Shown: positions 1-8,620 of the stretch, piece by piece | Layout: the number at the start of each line of letters is the position of its first letter | Position numbering within the stretch: position 1 is the first letter of the stretch | Assembly: GCA_958295895.1 (NCBI GenBank) | Contig: CATQHI010000009.1 | Span: 186,001 to 250,000, forward strand | Direction of reading: 5' to 3' | DNA from: Saprospiraceae bacterium | GTDB lineage: Bacteria > Bacteroidota > Bacteroidia > Chitinophagales > Saprospiraceae | DNA: 64,000 nucleotides | Position numbers and translations under genes: made by a program | The notes under the pieces: generated by a model | Told to the model about the DNA's origin: nothing | The model's input: the letters and a program-made list of their open reading frames with translations, nothing else | The model's database searches: none

Positions 1-100
1 CGGCAAACGGGAGTTCGACGTGGAGGAATACATCGGCGAGTATGAATATGCGCGGAGCGTGCGGCATACGCAGTTTGAGTTGGTGGGATGTAGGGAGTAA
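1..100 (+). CDS. C-terminal fragment of an unidentified protein
   Basis: An open frame enters from the left edge in frame 2 and ends at TAA (98-100). The last 32 residues are visible and end in ...RHTQFELVGCRE. They are acidic and tyrosine-rich (EEYIGEYEYA). The fragment is too short to assign to a family. It is kept because the frame is uninterrupted from the window edge and a gene start follows soon after its stop. No product is proposed. Confidence 0.5.
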   Translation, partial: GKREFDVEEYIGEYEYARSVRHTQFELVGCRE

Positions 101-187
101 GCCGCTTGGACCATCAACTAAACCCACCCCCCAAACCTTCATATGAACAATCGTTCATATAACCCACGCATAACCCCCCCAAGCAGT

Positions 188-1564
188 ATGACCATCGAGC
201 AGATCTACACCGGGTGCCTGGCTCAGGGCGCCTACTACATCGCGAGTAACGGCGAGGCGGCCGTGATCGACCCGCTGCGGAGTCCCGAGCCCTACCTGGA
301 ACGGGCCCGGGCGGCCGGAGATACCATCAAGTACATCTTCGAAACCCACTTCCACGCCGACTTCGTGAGCGGTCACCTGGACCTGGCCCGGGAAAGCGGC
401 GCACAAATCGTGTACGGCCCCGGGGCGAAGACGGACTATGAGAAATATGAAGCGAAGGATGGGGAGGACTTCAAGCTAGGCGAACTTACCATTCGCGTGC
501 TACACACCCCAGGTCACACCCTGGAAAGCACCACCTACCTGCTGCTCGACGAGCAGGGCACTCCGCGGGCCATCTTTACGGGCGACACGCTTTTCATCGG
601 TGATGTAGGCCGTCCCGATCTAGCCCAGAGAAAGGGGGCGCTCACAAAAGAAGACCTCGCCGGCCTACTCTACGACAGCCTGCGCCGGAAGATCATGCTG
701 CTACCCGACGACCTTACCGTCTACCCCGCCCACGGGGCCGGCTCCGCCTGCGGCAAAAAGATGAGCCGCGAGACCACCGATACGCTGGGCAACCAGAAGG
801 CTACGAACTACGCCCTGCGTAAGAACATGACCCGCGAGGAGTTCGTCCGCGAGGTCACCGAGGGACTACTACCACCGCCGGCCTACTTCAGTGAAAACGT
901 GCGGATGAATAAGGCGGGCTACGAGTCCTTCGAAAAGGTAATGGACCGCGGGGCCGTAACCCTCAGCCCCGGCCAGTTTGAGGAGATCGCCAACCGGGAG
1001 ATGGCCCTGGTTCTGGACGTGCGCTCCAAGGAAGATTTCGTCAAGGGCTTCATCCCCAACAGCATCTTCATCGGGCTCGATGGCAGCTTCGCCCCCTGGG
1101 TGGGAGAGCTGGTGCCCGATCTGCAACAGCCCATCCTGCTGGTCACCGAGCCGGGACGGGAGGCCGAGACCGTCGAGCGCCTCAGCCGCGTGGGCTACGA
1201 CAGTGCCCTGGGCTACCTGGAAGGGGGCATCGAAGCCTGGCGCGCCTACGGTGGTGAGGTGGATACGATAGAAACTATCCGGGCCGATGCCTTTCATCCC
1301 GAGCGCACCGAATACATCATCGACGTGCGCAAGGAAAGCGAGTATGATGGCGGCCACCTGCGTCGCTCCCTCAATCTGCCGCTAGCCAGCTTCTCTGCGG
1401 CAATGAGTGAGCTCGACCCACACACGGAATACTACGTCCACTGCGGCAGCGGCTACCGTTCGACTATCGCGGCCAGTATCCTCAAGGCGCGCGGGTTCGA
1501 CCGTATTGTGAACGTACAGGATCAGGTAGCCGATATCCTGGCTACCGAGTCGGTCGACGCTTAG
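188..1564 (+). CDS. MBL-fold metallo-hydrolase with two rhodanese domains (persulfide dioxygenase-like)
   Basis: About 458 residues when started at ATG 188, where MTIEQIYTGCLAQ matches the usual beginning of the family. An in-frame ATG at 143 would add 15 atypical residues. The N-terminal half is a metallo-beta-lactamase fold with the metal motif THFHADF (about residues 53-59) and further ligands in HTPGHT and GDTLF. Two rhodanese domains follow. The first (about 270-360) has no cysteine at the active-site loop (LLVTEPGRE) and is probably structural. The second keeps HCGSGYRS, with Cys near residue 419. Known relatives oxidise glutathione persulfide or otherwise handle sulfane sulfur in the cytoplasm. 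The SulP transporter starts 8 bp downstream, so the pair probably forms a sulfur-oxidation/export unit (inference). Confidence 0.88.
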   Translation: MTIEQIYTGCLAQGAYYIASNGEAAVIDPLRSPEPYLERARAAGDTIKYIFETHFHADFVSGHLDLARESGAQIVYGPGAKTDYEKYEAKDGEDFKLGELTIRVLHTPGHTLESTTYLLLDEQGTPRAIFTGDTLFIGDVGRPDLAQRKGALTKEDLAGLLYDSLRRKIMLLPDDLTVYPAHGAGSACGKKMSRETTDTLGNQKATNYALRKNMTREEFVREVTEGLLPPPAYFSENVRMNKAGYESFEKVMDRGAVTLSPGQFEEIANREMALVLDVRSKEDFVKGFIPNSIFIGLDGSFAPWVGELVPDLQQPILLVTEPGREAETVERLSRVGYDSALGYLEGGIEAWRAYGGEVDTIETIRADAFHPERTEYIIDVRKESEYDGGHLRRSLNLPLASFSAAMSELDPHTEYYVHCGSGYRSTIAASILKARGFDRIVNVQDQVADILATESVDA

Positions 1565-1572
1565 GTACAACC

Positions 1573-3279
1573 GTGCAATCCGCTCTTTCGTCCTGGTTTC
1601 CCCGACCTGCCGACTACCGCCTGCGGGGTGATGTCGTAGCGGGTCTTACCCTGGGGGTGATCCTTATCCCCCAGGCCATGGCCTACGGCATCCTGGCCGG
1701 GGTGGCTCCGGTGTACGGACTCTACGCCGCGCTCTTTCCGCTGCTAATTTATACGCTGCTAGCGAGTACCCCCCACGTCTCGGTCGGCCCCACCGCCCTG
1801 GCCAGTCTGCTCTGCCTCAACGGCCTCAGTCACCTCGCCGAGCCGGGCAGCGCGCAGTACCTTATCTATGCGGTGGTGCTGGCCGGGCTTACCGGGGTGA
1901 TCCAGTTACTTTTTGGGATGCTCCGCTTAGGGGGATTGGTAAGTCTGCTAAGCCGACCGGTGCTCTCCGGCTTCGTATCGGCGGCGGCGGTACTGATCGT
2001 AGCCTCCCAGCTTAGGTCCATTTTTGGGGTCACGATGCCGCGCACGACCTACCTGCACGATACGGTGTACCAGTTTGTGCGTCACCTCGGCACACTCCAT
2101 CTACCTACCACCCTGATGGGGCTTGGCAGTCTGGCCGTGCTGATACTCGGCAAGCGCTACCTGCCCCGGCTGCCAGTGATGCTGATCTGGATCGTAGTGA
2201 CCACCCTGCTCGTCTACCTCCTCCGGCTGGACCGGTTGGGTATTGACGTGGTCGGGGCCGTCCCCAGTGGCCTACCCGCCCTAGTGGTGCCCGCCGTAGA
2301 CCTGAGCACCCTGACTACGCTGCTTCCCGTCGCGCTGGTGCTGGCCCTGATCAGTTTCGTCGAGACCCTCAGCATCGGCAATGCCTTTGCCACCCGCCAC
2401 GGTTACTACCGCATCCGGCCCAACCGGGAGCTACTCGCCCTGGGGGCTTCTAAGATCGTCGGCAGCTTCTTCGCCGCCATTCCCACCTCGGCCAGCTTCA
2501 GCCGCTCGGCGGTGGTGGAGGAGGGTGGGGGGCGTGGGCCGCTGACGGGGGTGGTGGCTGCGGTGCTGCTGGCGGCGGTACTGCTCTTTTTTACTCCGCT
2601 CTTTTACTACCTCCCGCTACCAATGCTAGCGGCCATCATCGTCTTTTCGGTGGGTAAGCTCTTTGACCTGCAGGAAATGAAGCGGCTAGCTAAACTAGCC
2701 CCCAAGGAGCTGGCCGTGCTACTGGTCACCTTCGTCTTCACCCTCTTCACCGGACTGCAGTGGGGCATCGCCGGCGGGGTGGTGCTCTCCCTAGCCTTTG
2801 TCTTCTTGCGTGCGGCCCGTCCCCACCTCGCCGAGCTCGGTCGTATCCCCCACACCAATGCCTTCCGCAATTTGGCTCGCTTCCCCACCGCCGAGACCGA
2901 CCCGGCCCTGCTCGTAGTCCGCTTCGACGCCGAGCTCTACTTCGGCAACGCCGAGTACTTCGGCGACCAGATCCTGGCCCTGGCCGACGAGCGCGGCAAT
3001 CCCCTACGGGCCGTCATCCTCGATGCCCACACCATCAACGACCTCGATACCACCGGCCTCTACGCCCTGGAGCAGTTATTCGATAAGCTGGCTAGCCGCG
3101 ACGTGGCGCTTTACCTCACCGGAGTCATCGGTCCGGTCCGCGACGTGCTCTACCAGTCGGGCCTCATGCAGCGTATGGGGGCCGAGAGTCACTTCCTGTC
3201 CATTCAGGATGCCATCCGCTACTACCACGAGCGGGGCGGGCGGCGGGACTGGGACCTGCCGGCGGTGCAGCATGATTAG
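1573..3279 (+). CDS. SulP-family inorganic anion transporter with STAS domain
   Basis: 568 residues starting at GTG. The N-terminus has the SulP signature (GDVVAGLTLGVILIPQAMAYGILAGV), followed by about 10-12 hydrophobic segments to residue 430. A cytoplasmic STAS domain follows (about 445-550), with the loop DLDTTGLYALEQL. The residue corresponding to the phosphorylatable Ser of anti-sigma antagonists is Thr here. The length is normal for the family. Relatives carry sulfate, bicarbonate or other anions across the inner membrane. Placement 8 bp after the rhodanese gene suggests co-transcription and favours a sulfur oxyanion, but the substrate cannot be read from the sequence. Confidence 0.9.
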   Translation: MQSALSSWFPRPADYRLRGDVVAGLTLGVILIPQAMAYGILAGVAPVYGLYAALFPLLIYTLLASTPHVSVGPTALASLLCLNGLSHLAEPGSAQYLIYAVVLAGLTGVIQLLFGMLRLGGLVSLLSRPVLSGFVSAAAVLIVASQLRSIFGVTMPRTTYLHDTVYQFVRHLGTLHLPTTLMGLGSLAVLILGKRYLPRLPVMLIWIVVTTLLVYLLRLDRLGIDVVGAVPSGLPALVVPAVDLSTLTTLLPVALVLALISFVETLSIGNAFATRHGYYRIRPNRELLALGASKIVGSFFAAIPTSASFSRSAVVEEGGGRGPLTGVVAAVLLAAVLLFFTPLFYYLPLPMLAAIIVFSVGKLFDLQEMKRLAKLAPKELAVLLVTFVFTLFTGLQWGIAGGVVLSLAFVFLRAARPHLAELGRIPHTNAFRNLARFPTAETDPALLVVRFDAELYFGNAEYFGDQILALADERGNPLRAVILDAHTINDLDTTGLYALEQLFDKLASRDVALYLTGVIGPVRDVLYQSGLMQRMGAESHFLSIQDAIRYYHERGGRRDWDLPAVQHD

Positions 3280-3405
3280 CACCCGCGGCCCCGCCCACCC
3301 CAGCATTTCCTATATTTCGCGAATTATGGCCCCGGTGGACGATAAACTTTTGGCCGTCTAGCGTACTTATGCCCCTCAGCAGTCGTTTCGTATGCGATCC
3401 GGAAA

Positions 3406-3413
3406 TATCTTTG
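3406..3413 (+). promoter_or_regulatory. Candidate Bacteroidota -7 box (TATCTTTG)
   Basis: TATCTTTG fits the TAnnTTTG -7 consensus of Bacteroidota and lies 73 bp before the FAS1 lipoprotein start. A weak -33-like TTTC lies about 17 bp upstream. The rest of the 207-bp gap after the SulP gene shows no other clear signal. Confidence 0.4.
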
Positions 3414-3486
3414 GCGGCCGTTCGGTACGCTACTGCCGCCGATCATGCACCCTTTCACTCACAACACCATCAACTGCTCCCTTCCT

Positions 3487-4857
3487 ATGATCAAGCATTT
3501 TCCCCTACTCACCCTACTTCTCTGCACGCTAGTGCTGGGCTTCTCTGCCTGCGGGGACGACGACGATACCCCCAACAACCCCGTCATCGGCTCCATCACG
3601 GATATCATCCGCAACGACGCGCAGTTTTCTACCCTAGCCGCCGCCCTGGAGCGCACGGACCTGGCCATACGCCTCAATCAGCCTACTGCTCGCTACACCC
3701 TGTACGCGCCCACCAACGACGCCTTTACCGCCGCCGGAATAGACCTGGCTTCGTTATCCGATACCGAGCTTCGCAACATCCTTAGCTACCACGTGATTAC
3801 CGGTGCGGTCATCCGCGACGGTGACATCGAAGACGGGCGTACCCAGCGTAATACCTTCAACCTGACCGCCCCCGGGGAGGATAATGCCATTCCCCTGACC
3901 TTCGACAACGACGGCAGCACCATCCGGCTCGATAATGCGGCTAACGTGAGTGGCGACCGTATCCTGGCCGTGAACGGCTCGGTCTACCCCATCGATGCGC
4001 TGCTCATCCCGCCTACCATCGTGGATCGTTCGGTGCTAGACGGCCGATTTTCTACCCTCATTGCCGCCCTACAGCGTACCGGACTGGACGACGTACTGAG
4101 CGACACGGGTAGCTACACGGTCTTTGCCCCTACCGACGATGCCTTTGCCGCCTCCGGCCTCAACCTGGCTACGTTCACCGACGAGCAGGTGCGTCAGTTG
4201 CTGCTCTACCACGTAATTGGTCAGGGTATTGATGCCGCAAGTATTCCTGGAGGACAGAGTTTCCAGACGACCCTGAGCACCGCCGGTCCGGACTCTTCCG
4301 CCCTGTCGCTCCTCATCACCAATGCCGACCCCATCACCATCAATGCCGATGCTACGGTGCTATCTACGGACGTGTTCGCTTCCAACGGCGTCATCCACCC
4401 CATTGATATGGTGCTAGAGATGCAGAACGTCGTGGATTTTGTCGTGAAGGCCAGTGCACTGGATTCGCTACAGGCCGCCGTGACCGAGGCCGGACTGGTC
4501 AACGACCTAATGATGAACGGTCCCTTTACCGTCTTCGCCCCCGTCAATGCCGCCTTCGGAGCTGCTGCCGATACGATCGCAACCTTCTCCAGCGATACGC
4601 TGACCGAGGTGCTACTCTACCACATCGTCTCCGGTAACATCCGCAGTGAGGACCTGGAAGAAGGTGACCTAACTACCCTCAGCGACGACCAGACCGTGAA
4701 CATCAACATCGACCAGGATGCAGACGGTAATGACCTCGCCCCGGTACTCATCACCCCCGACAGCACCCGGGTAAACTTCATCACTACCGACATTCAGGCC
4801 ACCAATGGCGTCATCCACCTCATCGACGGCCTGCTACTGCCCGACCTGGAGAACTAG
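3487..4857 (+). CDS. Lipoprotein with three fasciclin (FAS1) domains
   Basis: 456 residues from ATG 3487, where a short lipoprotein signal begins (MIKHFPLLTLLLCTLVLGF, then SAC with Cys22, then an acidic GDDDD stretch). An in-frame ATG at 3445 would add 14 polar residues ahead of the signal and is unlikely. Three FAS1 repeats follow (about 37-170, 175-315, 320-456). Each has the hallmark YTLYAPTNDAF / YTVFAPTDDAF / FTVFAPVNAAF and a closing VIHPID / VIHLIDGLLLP. FAS1 proteins are adhesive surface modules, and an Asp-rich sequence after the lipid Cys is common in exported Bacteroidota lipoproteins. Probable role: cell-surface adhesion or matrix binding. Confidence 0.9.
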   Translation: MIKHFPLLTLLLCTLVLGFSACGDDDDTPNNPVIGSITDIIRNDAQFSTLAAALERTDLAIRLNQPTARYTLYAPTNDAFTAAGIDLASLSDTELRNILSYHVITGAVIRDGDIEDGRTQRNTFNLTAPGEDNAIPLTFDNDGSTIRLDNAANVSGDRILAVNGSVYPIDALLIPPTIVDRSVLDGRFSTLIAALQRTGLDDVLSDTGSYTVFAPTDDAFAASGLNLATFTDEQVRQLLLYHVIGQGIDAASIPGGQSFQTTLSTAGPDSSALSLLITNADPITINADATVLSTDVFASNGVIHPIDMVLEMQNVVDFVVKASALDSLQAAVTEAGLVNDLMMNGPFTVFAPVNAAFGAAADTIATFSSDTLTEVLLYHIVSGNIRSEDLEEGDLTTLSDDQTVNINIDQDADGNDLAPVLITPDSTRVNFITTDIQATNGVIHLIDGLLLPDLEN

Positions 4858-4881
4858 TCAACCAATACCACGGCAAAGCGT

Positions 4882-4889
4882 TATCTTTG
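4882..4889 (+). promoter_or_regulatory. Candidate -7 box for rimP-nusA (TATCTTTG)
   Basis: An exact TAnnTTTG match 24 bp after the stop of the FAS1 gene. Transcription would start near 4896, run through the hairpin at 4915-4942 and reach rimP. No clear -33 TTG is visible at the expected distance. Confidence 0.45.
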
Positions 4890-4914
4890 CCAAACAAGGC
4901 CGTAAAACGCAAGG

Positions 4915-4942
4915 GAGGGAATCGCAAGGTTCCCTCTTTTTT
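4915..4942 (+). terminator. Intrinsic-terminator-like leader hairpin before rimP
   Basis: A perfect 7-bp stem, GAGGGAA / TTCCCTC, closes an 8-nt loop and is followed directly by six T (4937-4942). This is the form of a Rho-independent terminator. It lies downstream of a -7 box and 46 bp upstream of the rimP start, so it may act as an attenuator or produce a short leader RNA. It could alternatively just end the upstream lipoprotein transcript. Confidence 0.7.
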
Positions 4943-4966
4943 GTGTCCCCTCCCCCCCATTTATTC

Positions 4967-4986
4967 GGGCGGGGCCGCAGGTGCAA
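4967..4986 (+). repeat. Interspersed GC-rich 20-mer, copy 1 (intergenic)
   Basis: An exact copy of GGGCGGGGCCGCAGGTGCAA ending 2 bp before the rimP start codon. Other copies lie at 9600, 15550, 30446, 31169, 45060, 50009 and 61099. Confidence 0.8.
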
Positions 4987-4988
4987 CA

Positions 4989-5459
4989 ATGGAAGAGACG
5001 ATCACCAACCTACTGGATACTTACTTCGCCGCCGAGGAGGACTTCGCGGACTGCTTCGTGGTGGACGTGAACCACTCCAATAAGCGGCTGGAGGTGTTCG
5101 TAGATAGCGACTCGGGGATGACCTTCGGGAAGTGCCAGCGCATCAGCCGCTACCTGGAAAGCTACCTCGACGAGGAAAAGCCCCTGGGGGAGGAGTACGT
5201 GCTGGACGTGAGTAGCCCCGGCGTGGACCGGCCCCTGAAGTTCTACCGGCAGTACGTGAAGAACGTGGGACGTACCCTGGAGGTGACTACCACCGACGGC
5301 GATACCTATACCGGCCAGCTCAAGGCAGCTACCCCTACCGAGGTCGTGCTGGAGGCCAAGCGGCGTATCCAGGAGGGCAAACGCAAGAAGACCGTCGTGG
5401 AAGACATCACGCTAGCCACCGATGCCATCAAAAAATCAATCGTAAAAATATCCTTCTAA
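4989..5459 (+). CDS. rimP: Ribosome maturation factor RimP
   Basis: 156 residues from ATG 4989 (MEETITNLLDTYFAAEEDF). The same frame is open further upstream to 4887, but that part reads through the terminator hairpin and the GC-rich repeat, so it is not taken as coding. The family core is present: KRLEVFVDSDSGMTFGKCQRISRYLE and LDVSSPGVDRPL, followed by the C-terminal SH3-like part. RimP binds free 30S subunits and assists their late assembly. nusA starts 3 bp after its stop, as in most bacteria. Confidence 0.95.
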   Translation: MEETITNLLDTYFAAEEDFADCFVVDVNHSNKRLEVFVDSDSGMTFGKCQRISRYLESYLDEEKPLGEEYVLDVSSPGVDRPLKFYRQYVKNVGRTLEVTTTDGDTYTGQLKAATPTEVVLEAKRRIQEGKRKKTVVEDITLATDAIKKSIVKISF

Positions 5460-5462
5460 GCC

Positions 5463-6716
5463 ATGATGAACCTGGTCGATACCTTCAAGGAATTCAGCTC
5501 GGGCAAAGCCATCGATAGCCCCACCATGGTGCGGGTGCTCGAGGACGTGTTCCGCACCCTGATCAAAAAGAAATTTACCACCGACGAGAACTTCGACATT
5601 ATCGTCAACGCCAATAAAGGCGACCTGGAGCTCTGGCGGGTACGCGAGATCGTGCCGGACGGTGAGGTGACCGACGAGCTGAGCCAGATTTCCTTCTCTG
5701 AGGCCATCGCCATCGACGAGGACTACGAGATCGGTGAGGAGTGCTACGAGCAGTTGTTCCTGGAGGACTTCGGTCGGCGTAGCATCATGGCCGCGCGGCA
5801 GACGCTGATCAGCCGCATCATGGACCTCGAAAAAGATGAGATCTACCGCAGCTACACCGAGCGGGTGGGCGAGCTGGTGCTCTGCGAGGTACAGCAGATT
5901 CTGAAGCGCGAGGTGCTGGTCATCGACGATGCCAACGGTCGCGAACTGGTGATGCCCCGCATGGAGACCATCCGCGGCGATTACTTCCGCAAGGGCGATA
6001 TGGTCCGCGGCGTGATCAAGGAGGTAGAGATGCGCAACAACAACCCCGTAGTGATCGTGAGCCGCACCGACGAGCGCTTCCTGGCCAAGCTCATGGAGCA
6101 GGAGGTGCCCGAGATTGAGGACGGCCTCATCACCATCAAGGGTATCGTGCGCATCCCGGGCGAGCGGGCTAAGGTGAGCGTGGAGAGCTACGACGACCGC
6201 ATCGACCCCGTAGGTGCCTGTGTGGGTATGAAGGGATCGCGCATCCACGGCATCGTGCGCGAGCTCAATCAGGAGAACATCGACGTGATCCCCTACACCA
6301 GCAATACCAACCTGTACATCCAGCGGTCGCTGACCCCGGCCCGGGTCTCCAACATCGACCTGGATATGGAAAGCCGCCGCGCCAAGGTGTACCTGGAGCC
6401 CGATCAGGTCAGTCTGGCCATTGGCAAGGGGGGTACCAACATCAAGCTGGCTAGCCGCCTGGTCGACTTCGAGATCGACGTGTACCGCAACAACGAGGTG
6501 GAGATCGACGACGTCGACCTGGAAGAATTCAGCGACGAGATCGAGGGCTGGGTCATCGACGCCCTCAAGGGTATCGGCCTGGATACCGCCCGCTCGGTCA
6601 TCGAGACGAGCCCCGAGGACCTCGTGCGCCGTACCGACCTGGAGGAAGAGACCATCATGAACGTACTGCGGGTACTGGCCGCGGAGTTCGACGATGTGCG
6701 CTACGTGGAGGAATAG
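5463..6716 (+). CDS. nusA: Transcription termination/antitermination factor NusA
   Basis: 417 residues. The order is an N-terminal RNA-polymerase-binding domain (about 1-125), an S1 domain (about 135-200), two KH domains carrying GACVGMKGSRI and LAIGKGGTNIKLAS, and a short C-terminal helix-hairpin region ending RVLAAEFDDVRYVEE. The length is normal for Bacteroidota. It acts with RNA polymerase in pausing, termination and antitermination. It forms an operon with rimP. In most bacteria infB follows nusA, but here the next gene is convergent and its stop abuts the nusA stop with no spacer. Confidence 0.96.
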   Translation: MMNLVDTFKEFSSGKAIDSPTMVRVLEDVFRTLIKKKFTTDENFDIIVNANKGDLELWRVREIVPDGEVTDELSQISFSEAIAIDEDYEIGEECYEQLFLEDFGRRSIMAARQTLISRIMDLEKDEIYRSYTERVGELVLCEVQQILKREVLVIDDANGRELVMPRMETIRGDYFRKGDMVRGVIKEVEMRNNNPVVIVSRTDERFLAKLMEQEVPEIEDGLITIKGIVRIPGERAKVSVESYDDRIDPVGACVGMKGSRIHGIVRELNQENIDVIPYTSNTNLYIQRSLTPARVSNIDLDMESRRAKVYLEPDQVSLAIGKGGTNIKLASRLVDFEIDVYRNNEVEIDDVDLEEFSDEIEGWVIDALKGIGLDTARSVIETSPEDLVRRTDLEEETIMNVLRVLAAEFDDVRYVEE

Positions 6717-7658
6717 TCAAGATTCCGCCACGGCATCTACCGACGACGGCTCGCTTTCCTTCCGGGAAGCGGGCCGTCGTGCGTTAAGCTCACGACGCAG
6801 CTGCTCACTAGTGCGGCGGCTACCGTCGTGGCTCCAGCCCGGGGGGCCGAAGAGGTACACCAGTCGCGCCCGCCAGCCGGGGGCGCTATGAATATCCCGG
6901 ACCATGGCCGACCACTCGTGGGTAGCGATGCGCAGGGGGTTGTGGGTGGTGATATTAGTCACCAGGCCGTAGGTAGGTTGTTCTTCCTCGGGCTGGAAGG
7001 TGCCGAGGAGCCGGTCCCAGATGATGAGTACGCCGCCGTGGTTGCGGTCGAGGTACTTGACGTCGCTGGCGTGGTGGACCCGGTGGTGGCTCGGCGTATT
7101 GAGCACGTACTCTAGAGGAGCGGGCAGTTTGCGGATGTACTCGGTGTGAATCCAGAACTGGTAGACCAGGCTGAAGGTTTGAAAGATGGCCACCATAATG
7201 GGGTGAAAACCCAGCAACGGGAGCCAGGCGTGGAATAGAAAGGTACCCGAGAGGCTACCCGTCCAGGTTTGCCGCAGGGCGGTGGAAAAGTTATACTTCT
7301 GACTACTGTGGTGTACGACGTGACTGGCCCAGAAATAGCGTACGCCGTGGCTGCTGCGGTGGAAGCCATAGTAAGCTAGGTCTTCGGCAAAAAAGCAGAG
7401 CACCCACACCCACCAGGCGCCCCCGAGATTGAAGAGCCGGTACTCGTAAATGACAAAAAACACGCCGATACTGAGCCCCTTGGTGACCAGACGGATCAGG
7501 GCATTACCGATGCCCATCGCCAGACTACCCAGCGTGTCCTTAGGCGTATAGCGCTCCCGGCCCTCGGCGATGGCCACGCCAAGCTCCAGCAGCAGTAGGA
7601 CGATGAAGCCGGGAATAGCGTATTCTAGAGGGAAGGGGTCGGTCGTAAATTCGGGCAT
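6717..7658 (-). CDS. Sterol desaturase / fatty acid hydroxylase superfamily membrane protein
   Basis: 313 residues with several hydrophobic helices. It has the di-iron histidine clusters of the family: FHRSSH, SHVVHHSSQ and SHHRVHHASD. These integral membrane oxygenases hydroxylate or desaturate lipids. Close relatives in Bacteroidota are annotated only as sterol desaturase family proteins, and the true substrate is unknown. The C-terminal tail (after GPPGWSHDGSRR) is Arg- and Ser-rich and probably cytoplasmic. The gene converges on nusA with adjacent stop codons and no room for a terminator. Confidence 0.88.
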   Translation of the reverse strand: MPEFTTDPFPLEYAIPGFIVLLLLELGVAIAEGRERYTPKDTLGSLAMGIGNALIRLVTKGLSIGVFFVIYEYRLFNLGGAWWVWVLCFFAEDLAYYGFHRSSHGVRYFWASHVVHHSSQKYNFSTALRQTWTGSLSGTFLFHAWLPLLGFHPIMVAIFQTFSLVYQFWIHTEYIRKLPAPLEYVLNTPSHHRVHHASDVKYLDRNHGGVLIIWDRLLGTFQPEEEQPTYGLVTNITTHNPLRIATHEWSAMVRDIHSAPGWRARLVYLFGPPGWSHDGSRRTSEQLRRELNARRPASRKESEPSSVDAVAES

Positions 7659-7752
7659 GGACTGGAGGGGCGGCTTGCAGGGGAAGTTACGTCAATTCAT
7701 TAAGCCTGTGTGTCCACCGGGGGTGGCCGCTAAGTGTCGTGCAGGCGTCTTC

Positions 7753-7770
7753 TTTCAGATTTTTCTGAAA
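7753..7770. repeat. Inverted repeat in the divergent intergenic region
   Basis: TTTCAGA-TTTT-TCTGAAA, a perfect 7-bp stem with a 4-nt loop. It lies in the AT-rich region between the divergent desaturase and sigma-factor genes (7659-7953). It could be an operator. Apart from this and the candidate promoter at 7894-7924, nothing else stands out in the stretch. Confidence 0.35.
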
Positions 7771-7893
7771 ATTTATAACAGTAAGATTCCGCAGAATAGC
7801 GAATAAATCACTGATAAACAACCGCTTACATACCCAAAATTAAATTAAATGCCCGCGCTTGTGAAAATAAACCACTGTACGGAAGCAATTTCG

Positions 7894-7924
7894 TTGCATC
7901 GTATCTAACGTTTGCCTAATTTTG
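7894..7924 (+). promoter_or_regulatory. Promoter of the ECF sigma factor gene (TTG / TAATTTTG)
   Basis: TTG at 7894-7896 and TAATTTTG at 7917-7924 are 20 bp apart, matching the Bacteroidota sigma-A pattern. Predicted transcription begins near 7931. This supports ATG 7954 rather than the upstream in-frame start at 7912, which would lie inside the promoter. Confidence 0.6.
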
Positions 7925-7953
7925 GTTCAACAAAACGGCCCCGGCCGAAAGCT

Positions 7954-8478
7954 ATGATGACGCAAATTGACTTTTTCCGGCAGTTCGATCAGCAGTCTAC
8001 CCTCCTGCATTCCTTTGCTTATAACCTGACGAAGAACTCCGAGGACGCCAAGGACCTCTACCAAGAGACGGCCTTTAGGGCCATGACGAACCGCGATAAA
8101 TTCCGGCAGGGTACGAACCTCAAGGCTTGGCTCTTCACCATCATGAAGAACATCTTCATCAACAACTACCGGAAAAAGATGAAGGCCAATACGATCATGG
8201 ACAACACCGATAACCTGTATTATCTCAACTCAGGTTCGCACTCCATCGAAAACGCCGCCGACAGCAATATGCTCATCAAGGAGCTTACCGAGATGATCGA
8301 TGAGCTGGAGGACTCTACTCGCATCCCCTTCCTGATGCACTACCAGGGCTTTAAGTACCAGGAGATTGCCGACCACCTACAGCTTCCCCTGGGCACGGTG
8401 AAGAGCCGCATCTTCTTCGCCCGTAAAGATCTCAAGGCACAGATTGCCCGCCAGTACGGCAAGCTGCGTGAAAGATAG
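7954..8478 (+). CDS. RNA polymerase sigma-70 factor, ECF subfamily
   Basis: 174 residues from ATG 7954 (MMTQIDFFRQFDQQ). Region 2 reads SEDAKDLYQETAFRAM and NLKAWLFTIMKNIFINNYRK. Region 4 reads YQEIADHLQLPLGTVKSRIFFARKDLK. The protein closely fits the small Bacteroidota ECF type found without an adjacent anti-sigma gene. Codon use is less GC-rich than that of neighbouring genes. An anti-sigma-like gene exists 9 kb downstream (17095) but is not linked. The regulon is unknown. Confidence 0.92.
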   Translation: MMTQIDFFRQFDQQSTLLHSFAYNLTKNSEDAKDLYQETAFRAMTNRDKFRQGTNLKAWLFTIMKNIFINNYRKKMKANTIMDNTDNLYYLNSGSHSIENAADSNMLIKELTEMIDELEDSTRIPFLMHYQGFKYQEIADHLQLPLGTVKSRIFFARKDLKAQIARQYGKLRER

Positions 8479-8587
8479 TGGTGTTGTCACAGTGTTTGTC
8501 TCTTTTTCTACCGTGTTGCTCGTGTAGTCTCTAGTGTTATGTATCCGTGTTAATTAAACCTTGAAGCAACATGCTTTAGGCCCGTTG

Positions 8588-8595
8588 CATCTTTG
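8588..8595 (+). promoter_or_regulatory. Possible weak -7 box before mutY (CATCTTTG)
   Basis: One mismatch to TAnnTTTG, 25 bp before the mutY ATG at 8621. A TTG occurs about 24 bp upstream (8561-8563). The spacing is a little long, so support is modest. Confidence 0.3.
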
Positions 8596-8620
8596 CGGCG
8601 GGTCTTTGGCGTTGACGGAT

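Noticed and set aside
3369..3785. 138-residue frame before and overlapping the FAS1 lipoprotein
   Set aside because: Different frame over the lipoprotein start, rich in His, Pro and Arg as expected of a shadow frame.
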